64,000 nt of DNA from positions 1 through 64,000 of the forward strand of contig JAJJLU010003467.1 of the NCBI GenBank assembly GCA_023807065.1. The letters run 5' to 3'. Every line of letters starts with the position of its first letter. Position 1 is the first letter of the stretch. The position numbers and the translations under genes are program-made. This document shows positions 58,272-64,000 of this stretch, piece by piece. The notes beneath the pieces were generated by a model. The model made no database searches. It was not told where the DNA came from and saw nothing but the letters and a program-made list of their open reading frames with translations. The stretch is from Isotricha intestinalis. Taxonomy: Eukaryota; Ciliophora; Litostomatea; Vestibuliferida; Isotrichidae.

Positions 58272-58457
58272 TTTAAGAAACATAAATAATTTTAATTTGA
58301 TGGATTATAAATTTTTATATATTTGTATTATTATTAATAAATAACTAAATAAATAGATTGTTAGATTTAATTTCTTTAAAAACAATAGAATAGTATTTAG
58401 TATTATTGAATTATATTAAAATATTTATTTTAATTATTTTATAAAAATTAAAAAAAA

Positions 58458-59720
58458 ATGTTAAGACATTCTTCATTATCATTAAGTAAATATTCAACTA
58501 GTAAAACAAATTCAATGAACATAAAAATAATATCAACAAAATTAATTAAAAATGAAGGATTTTTTAATTGTAACTTTGTTCAATATATAATAAAAATAAA
58601 AACAGTTTATAAAACATGGATAATAAATAAAAGATATTCAGATTTTGAACAATTATATTTAAAATTATATAAAAAATATCCTTTTATAAATTTTCCTTCA
58701 TTTCCTCCAAAAAGAGTTTTTAGATTTACAGATAATACAATTGAAGAAAGAAAAAATAAATTTAATCATTTTCTTTATTTTATTAATCATAAAATGAATA
58801 TTTATTCTATTCCAGAAATTATTGAATTTTTAAATTTTGATAAAGATACTTTAAATATTTTATTAAAAAAAAAAAATATGATTGCACAAAAAAATTTTCA
58901 AGATGAATTTAATTATTATAATATTATTAATAATAATAAGTCTTTAAATAGAGTAATGAGTACTTTGAATTTAAATCAAACTAATAATTTTAATAATGAT
59001 TCTTTTTTTAATGATGAAAATTATTTTATTAGTTTTGAAGAATTTAAAAGAAATAACTTTTCTATAAGAGATAATAATTTAAGTTTATATGTTATTGAAG
59101 AATTTTTAAGAAATTTAGATGAACAAAATGAACATATTACAGAAATTGTAAAAACGTTTTTTAATTTTATGAAATATAAAAATAAATGGAAAATATTTTC
59201 AAAGGAAGAAATAATAAAATTATTTATTGGAGGATTTATAACAAAAGAACAAAATAATAATATTAATAATATATTAAATAATTCAACAAATGATACAAAA
59301 AATATTGAAGAAAATAATGATAATGATATTAAAAAAGATTTATTTTCAAGTGATAATATTCCTCATTTAGTAAGAGGAATTTTTTTTCATATTGGAAATT
59401 ATAATTTAAATTATTATGGAAGTAAAAGTTGTATTAATTTTCTTTTAAAATTATTAGATACTGAAATTAATCCAGAAGCTGAATTATATATTCAAATTTA
59501 TTGTTCAAGAAAAATAGATAATATTAAATTAATGAATTTACCTGAATTATATATTAAAAGTGGAAATGATTGTAAAAATTGCTTTAAATTAATTGAAATT
59601 TATCTTAAAGGAAAATATAAAAATGAAAATGAATTAGATTTTTATTTGAATCAAATTGGTGATGAAAATTTTAGTAAAAAATATAAAAATTTTATACAAA
59701 AAATTGTTGTTGGATTTTAA
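58458..59720 (+). CDS. PX-domain (sorting-nexin-like) protein
   Basis: The 420-residue protein has an N-terminal PX domain (about residues 20-127): a beta-sheet start, KTWIINKRYSDFEQLYLKLYKKYP (RYSDF at 59-63, the phosphoinositide-binding Arg/Tyr), FPSFPPKR, and EERKNKFNHFLYFIN. PX domains bind PI3P on endosomes. The C-terminal half (260-420) has mixed helices with Cys in CCNCFKL-type spacing but no BAR domain I can see. A role in endosomal trafficking is likely; the specific partner is unknown. Confidence 0.85.
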   Translation: MLRHSSLSLSKYSTSKTNSMNIKIISTKLIKNEGFFNCNFVQYIIKIKTVYKTWIINKRYSDFEQLYLKLYKKYPFINFPSFPPKRVFRFTDNTIEERKNKFNHFLYFINHKMNIYSIPEIIEFLNFDKDTLNILLKKKNMIAQKNFQDEFNYYNIINNNKSLNRVMSTLNLNQTNNFNNDSFFNDENYFISFEEFKRNNFSIRDNNLSLYVIEEFLRNLDEQNEHITEIVKTFFNFMKYKNKWKIFSKEEIIKLFIGGFITKEQNNNINNILNNSTNDTKNIEENNDNDIKKDLFSSDNIPHLVRGIFFHIGNYNLNYYGSKSCINFLLKLLDTEINPEAELYIQIYCSRKIDNIKLMNLPELYIKSGNDCKNCFKLIEIYLKGKYKNENELDFYLNQIGDENFSKKYKNFIQKIVVGF

Positions 59721-60062
59721 GAATATAACACTTAATTATTATGGTATTAATGTTAATATAATTTGTAAATTCAAAAAAATAATATATATTAATTATAAAT
59801 AAACATTAAAATAAATAATGTTATGTTTTAATTGTATTAATAAAATAATGTTAACGTTTAAAAAAAAAGAATTAATTAATTTATTAATATAATTTAAATT
59901 TAAATAAATCGAAAAAATCAAAAAATAAATATTCTGGAAAAAACTTAAAAAAAAGTATATAAAAAAGTAAAAATTCTTCAATATATTAACCAAAAAAAAA
60001 CAAACAATTTTTAATATATAACAATAAAAAATTCGAAATAAAAAAAAGATCTAAAGCATTTT
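59721..60062. other. Intergenic 342 nt, nothing visible
   Basis: Convergent gap between the PX gene and p23. It holds A-runs and one minor frame, and I see no gene or RNA in it. Confidence 0.35.
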
Positions 60063-60611
60063 TTACTTAACTTCTTCTTTATCCAAATCACTTAAATCAC
60101 TTTTTTTTTCATTATTATTCTGATTATTATTATCATTATTTTTTTCATTATTTTCTTCTTTATCATTATTTTTATTTTGTTGTTCATCATTAATATCATC
60201 TTCATCCATTTCTCCTAAATCTCCAAAATCTTGTCCTGCAAAATCAGGTTGTTTAGCTTCTTCTTCTTCATCTTCTTCAGTATAATAAACCCAATCAGTT
60301 TCTATCCAATGTCTTTTAACAGAATCTTTTGTTAATCTTTCCCAATAAGGTCCTTCTTTTTTTTTTTTAATATTTAAAAATACATTTCTTCCTTCTAAAT
60401 TATATTTACTTTCTTCTTTTAATACTTCATCATATAATTCTAATTCAAATGAATAATTTTTAGAACCATCTGTTCCATTATATTTTAATGTCTTATTTTC
60501 TATTATTTCTATTGTTGGTTTCTTTGTGTGAACCACTAATATTGTAATGTATAAACGATCTTTTCTTTGAGCCCATTTTAATATTGGATATTGATTTTTA
60601 ACGTTTTCCAT
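60063..60611 (-). CDS. HSP90 co-chaperone p23/Sba1
   Basis: The 182-residue protein has a CS domain (about residues 7-112): YPILKWAQRKDRLYITI, LELYDEVLKEESKYNLEGRNVFLNIKKK, and EGPYWERLTKDSVKRHWIETDW. The last motif is the p23-specific WPRLTKE-like segment (here YWERLTK). An acidic tail (EEDEEEEAKQPDFAGQDFGDLGEMDEDD) follows, as in p23. It binds ATP-bound HSP90 and stabilises client complexes. Confident on family. Confidence 0.92.
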   Translation of the reverse strand: MENVKNQYPILKWAQRKDRLYITILVVHTKKPTIEIIENKTLKYNGTDGSKNYSFELELYDEVLKEESKYNLEGRNVFLNIKKKKEGPYWERLTKDSVKRHWIETDWVYYTEEDEEEEAKQPDFAGQDFGDLGEMDEDDINDEQQNKNNDKEENNEKNNDNNNQNNNEKKSDLSDLDKEEVK

Positions 60612-60810
60612 TTTTTTTAAATGGTTTTTTTTACTTTAATGGCTTTTATATTGTTTTTAAAATTGGTGTTTTTTTTAATTTTCTTTTATATTGTTTTTTT
60701 TAATTATTTTTTAATATTTTTTTATATATTTTTTTATTTTTGATTTATTAAGAAAATTAATATAAATATAATTCAAAAAAAATAAATAAAATTATTAAGA
60801 GTAATAATAA

Positions 60811-61911
60811 ATGTCGAAAAACATACATTATTCAAGTAATAATTCAAACAATAAAAAATATCAAAATCAAAATTATAAATATGAAGAGGAATCAGAATAT
60901 AGAATAATAACAAAGAATTTAGTATATATAATAGGATTAAGTGAAAATCTTTCAGATAAGAATAAATTAGAAAAATATGAATATTTAGGTCAATACGGTA
61001 AAATATTAAAAATAATAATAAATAAGAAAAGAGCATATAATAAAAATAATAAATATGGGCCAACATATTCAGCATATATAACATATAATGATCCTTATGA
61101 AGCATCAATTGCAATATTATCTTTAAATAATATTATTATTGATAATCATTTAATTAGAGCAAGTTTTGGAACAACAAAATATTGTCAAGCTTATTTAAAT
61201 AAAACTCAATGTTATAACAAAGATTGTTTCTTCTTACATAAAAAAGCTAATCTTGAAGATATAATTTATAAATGTGATATTAATAATAATTTATTTTTCT
61301 ATAACCAACAAAAATATGCTATTAAATTAGCTGATGTTTATAATCCTATTGTAAAAAAAAAATTATTAGATAATAAAAAAAAAAATTGTATTTTTCCTTC
61401 TTGTGATTTAATTTATGAAAACAAAGTTGTTATTGAAAATACGCCAAAAGTGAAAAAAATAATAAAAAAAATAAATAATATAAATAGTAAAAAAGAAGAT
61501 AAGAAAATAATAGAAAAAAGAATTGATGAAATTGAAATTAAAGAAACAGAAAATACAAATTCTACTTTAACAAATAGTCATTATTTAAATTCTTCTTTTA
61601 GTAGTAAATCCATTGATGAAAATAATAATGGAAATAATTATAATAATTTTTTTTCTGTTAGAGATAAATCTAGATTTGATTTTGTTAATACTGAAAAAAA
61701 AGATAATGTAAATATTCCTTCTTTTGTTTATAAAATTAATAATTTGTCTTTTAAAATTAATATGTTACTTTGTCAATCTGATAATGTTGGTAAAGAAAAT
61801 CAATTTCTTTATATTGATGAATTAAATAATATTGATAATAATGAAAATGAAAAAAAATGGAAAAATTTCTTAGTCGAAAATCTAAAAGAATCGAAAAATA
61901 AATCAAATTAA
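60811..61911 (+). CDS. CNOT4-like RRM-CCCH protein lacking the RING
   Basis: The 366-residue protein has an RRM (36-118): NLVYIIGLSENLSDKNKL, YLGQYGKILKI, SAYITYNDPYEA, followed by ASFGTTKYCQAYLNKTQC and a CCCH finger (CYNKDCFFLHKK, Cys125 to His143). This is the distinctive CNOT4/Not4 arrangement, where LGTTKYCxxFL precedes the CCCH. Canonical Not4 has an N-terminal RING; here only about 30 residues precede the RRM and contain no Cys. The C-terminal half is charged and disordered. Likely role: mRNA decay or translation quality control via CCR4-NOT. Confidence 0.85.
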   Translation: MSKNIHYSSNNSNNKKYQNQNYKYEEESEYRIITKNLVYIIGLSENLSDKNKLEKYEYLGQYGKILKIIINKKRAYNKNNKYGPTYSAYITYNDPYEASIAILSLNNIIIDNHLIRASFGTTKYCQAYLNKTQCYNKDCFFLHKKANLEDIIYKCDINNNLFFYNQQKYAIKLADVYNPIVKKKLLDNKKKNCIFPSCDLIYENKVVIENTPKVKKIIKKINNINSKKEDKKIIEKRIDEIEIKETENTNSTLTNSHYLNSSFSSKSIDENNNGNNYNNFFSVRDKSRFDFVNTEKKDNVNIPSFVYKINNLSFKINMLLCQSDNVGKENQFLYIDELNNIDNNENEKKWKNFLVENLKESKNKSN

Positions 61912-62213
61912 TACATTTTTATAAAACTTAAATTATTTTTTTTTAAAAACAAATTAATATAATATAAATATAATAATAAAAAAAACATAATAATTCTCAT
62001 TAAAATTTTTTTCTAAAAAATAAAAAAAATAAAATATAAAAAACTTAAAAAAAAAAATAGTAATATTTAAAGGAAGTGAATAAGTGGATTCCAAATAGAG
62101 ATTTTTTTAGAACATAAAGAAATATAAAATTCTTTAAATTAATTGTTAATATTTTTTATTTACTTTTATAATTTTTTTATATTTAAAAAAAAAGTAATTA
62201 AATTAAAATTTGA
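61912..62213. other. Intergenic 302 nt, nothing visible
   Basis: Convergent gap, mostly A/T homopolymers, with one slightly G-richer stretch around 62070-62100 (GGAAGTGAATAAGTGGATTCC) of unknown meaning. Confidence 0.3.
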
Positions 62214-63959
62214 TTAATCTTCTGAATATCTTGTTCTTTCTATACTCGGATCTTCATTTTGTTTAATTTGATTTTGTATCATATTTAATTTTTGCTTTAA
62301 AAGACCATTATCTTTAATTAATATAATATTATCTTTTAATAAATTGTTTCTATCTTTTTCAAGTTCTTCAATTTTTAAATCTTTATTATCTTTTTCTTCT
62401 AATCTTAATCTTTGATTATTTATCATTGATTTTTTAATTTCAATTTCTTCTTTTAATTTTTTATTTTCTTTATTTAATTGCTCAATTATTTTTAATTCTT
62501 CTTTTAATTTATAATTTTCTTTTTTTAAATCTTTATTTTCTAAATTTACATTTTGAGAAAAATTTTTTAATTTTTCAAATTCTAAAGATTGTTTTTTTAA
62601 ATTTTCATTTTCTAATCTTAAATTATCAATAATATTTTCAGGATTAGCATCTTTAATTTTATATAAAATATTAAAAATATTTTTTAACACATTTTCAATT
62701 TCTTGTTTATAATTAATATCCAAAGAAATTTGTTTTTTAACTTCAATTCTAAAATAATTATTTTTTTCTATTTCATATTTCATAGTATTAAATAAATTTT
62801 CTAAATATTTTTGATTTTTAAAATTTTCATCTTGATTTAAAGTTAAAGAATATTTTAAATTTTTATTTTCATTTTCTAATCTTTTAATATTATTATCTAT
62901 TTTACTTTTAGCTTGAATTAAATTATTTTTAATTTTATTAAAATTAACTTCTCTAATATTATTATTAATATTTAAATCAGGAATTTCAATATTTTCATTA
63001 TAAACTTCAGTTAAATAATGTTGAATCCATCTTGAAATATTATCAATATTATCATTTGAATAAGTAATAACTTTCATATAATTATTTTTATTAATAACAT
63101 TTTCATCTTCTTTTTTTTGTATTTTACCAATTAAATTTTTTAATTCATTTTCATTTTTTTCATTTGAACCTGATAATTTAATTAAATCATGTTTTAAAGT
63201 ATTTATTTCTCTATTTAATATTTCATTATCTTCGTATAATTTTGAATTTGAATCTTTCATTTTTTCATAATCTCTTTTTAAATTATTATATATTGAATCT
63301 ATGTTTAATTTTTCTTTTTGAATATTTGATATTTCTTCTTTTAATATATTATTATCAAATAATATTTTTTCATTTTCTTTTATTAAATTTAAATTTTCTT
63401 GTTGAATTAAATCTGTTTTGTTTTTATAATTCTTTAATATAGATTTATTTTCATGTAATTCATTTATTTTTTTTGAAAATAATTTATATTCTTTTTCATA
63501 TTTTTCTTTTTCTTTTTTATTTTCTTCAAATATATTTTCATAATTATTTATTTCTGATTCATATTGTTTATTTTTTTGAATTAAATTTTTATTTGTATTC
63601 ATAATATCATTAAATTGTTCATAAATATTATTATAATCAACTTTTAATTGTTCAATTTTATTTTCTTGAATTTGAATTAAATTTTCATATTCATTAATTT
63701 TTTTATTTTTATTTGATAATTCCATTTTTAAATTAGCTTCATTTTTTAAAATATCTTTAATATGTTCATTATTATTATTAGGATTAATTGGACTATCAAT
63801 ATTTAAAAAATCATTTTGTAAATGATAAGTTTGAGAATAATTAGTTCTTGCTGTATTATAATTTGAATTTCTATTATATGGATTTGAAGCAACTTTAAAA
63901 TCTCTAAATTTAGTATTTATATTTTTATTATTATTATTATTATATAAAGAAATTGCCAT
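62214..63959 (-). CDS. Long coiled-coil protein (581 aa)
   Basis: The start is the ATG at 63959, preceded in frame by a TAA. A short Asn-rich head (residues 1-60: NYNTARTNYSQTYHLQ) leads into almost continuous coiled coil (about 65-570), with heptads such as LSNKNKKINEYENLIQIQENKIEQLK and NIDNISRWIQHYL interrupting near 305. It resembles centriolar or basal-body filamentous proteins in layout, but no family motif is recognised. An overlapping upstream frame could be a first exon of a longer form. Confidence 0.75.
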   Translation of the reverse strand: MAISLYNNNNNKNINTKFRDFKVASNPYNRNSNYNTARTNYSQTYHLQNDFLNIDSPINPNNNNEHIKDILKNEANLKMELSNKNKKINEYENLIQIQENKIEQLKVDYNNIYEQFNDIMNTNKNLIQKNKQYESEINNYENIFEENKKEKEKYEKEYKLFSKKINELHENKSILKNYKNKTDLIQQENLNLIKENEKILFDNNILKEEISNIQKEKLNIDSIYNNLKRDYEKMKDSNSKLYEDNEILNREINTLKHDLIKLSGSNEKNENELKNLIGKIQKKEDENVINKNNYMKVITYSNDNIDNISRWIQHYLTEVYNENIEIPDLNINNNIREVNFNKIKNNLIQAKSKIDNNIKRLENENKNLKYSLTLNQDENFKNQKYLENLFNTMKYEIEKNNYFRIEVKKQISLDINYKQEIENVLKNIFNILYKIKDANPENIIDNLRLENENLKKQSLEFEKLKNFSQNVNLENKDLKKENYKLKEELKIIEQLNKENKKLKEEIEIKKSMINNQRLRLEEKDNKDLKIEELEKDRNNLLKDNIILIKDNGLLKQKLNMIQNQIKQNEDPSIERTRYSED

Positions 63960-64000
63960 TTCATTTCTATTTCTTAATCTTATTGGGATAAAAGATGCCA

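Noticed and set aside
1..64000. Anaerobic fungus as source, given the extreme A/T and Asn-rich proteins
   Set aside because: Few and tiny introns, U-box/vWA/Hint and Cys-rich surface proteins fit a protist better; not excluded, as flagellated fungi are also A/T-rich.
1..64000. CRISPR arrays, insertion sequences or rRNA genes
   Set aside because: Scanned both strands: no regularly spaced direct repeats, no transposase or integrase motifs, no conserved rRNA blocks.

Overview
This is eukaryotic nuclear DNA of very low GC content (estimated by eye at below 20%). It is densely packed with mostly single-exon genes on both strands, with short intergenic gaps and long Asn/Lys-rich proteins. The standard genetic code fits. 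TAA ends almost every gene, TGA ends at least three (28210, 45487 and 58271), and TAG is never seen as a terminator. Introns are rare and tiny: three GT-AG introns of 35, 49 and 59 nt could be placed, all toward the 5' ends of their genes. An axonemal dynein attachment factor (CCDC103/DNAAF19) and an intraflagellar transport protein (IFT57) show that the lineage builds, or recently built, motile cilia. Together with the secreted Cys-rich and BspA-type LRR proteins and the U-box/vWA/Hint architecture, this suggests a ciliate that kept the standard code (for example a litostome) or another flagellated protist. That assignment is inference, not proof.

Layout. 0-9 kb: a partial coiled-coil gene, proteasome subunit RPN3, CCDC103, a kelch protein with a lipidation-type N-terminus, a coiled-coil protein, a RING-H2 protein, a small MGGCC protein and a tail-anchored protein. 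9-16.5 kb: ethanolamine-phosphate cytidylyltransferase, an HD-domain protein, a three-exon C2H2 zinc-finger gene, a coiled-coil protein and a decayed stretch. 16.5-31.7 kb: a giant 2478-residue ARM-repeat protein, a DONSON-like protein, a SCYL2-like pseudokinase, a PUF RNA-binding protein and a BspA LRR protein. 31.7-41 kb: a dead histidine-phosphatase gene, a PIG-S-like GPI transamidase subunit, a NEK6/7-type kinase reading directly into IFT57 with several frame breaks, a frame-broken coiled-coil gene, a TLDc protein, and a secreted protein next to its own degraded tandem copy. 41-52 kb: basic and coiled-coil proteins, a Cys-rich probably GPI-anchored surface protein bracketed by inverted telomere-like G-tracts, a PP2A A-subunit-like HEAT protein and the U-box/vWA/Hint protein. 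52-64 kb: an aspartic-protease-like protein without its catalytic motifs, an Asn-rich protein, a multi-pass membrane protein, a membrane histidine acid phosphatase, a PX protein, p23, a CNOT4-like RRM-CCCH protein without a RING, and a coiled-coil gene at the edge.

How the genes fit together. There is no operon logic. Functions are housekeeping (proteasome, PP2A, p23, phospholipid and GPI synthesis, mRNA decay) mixed with ciliary genes and lineage-specific surface proteins. The most striking object is the NEK-IFT57 composite at 34.5-36.7 kb. Also notable are several recognisable pseudogenes in an otherwise compact genome, and block-wise switching of synonymous codons between A-ending and T-ending along single genes.
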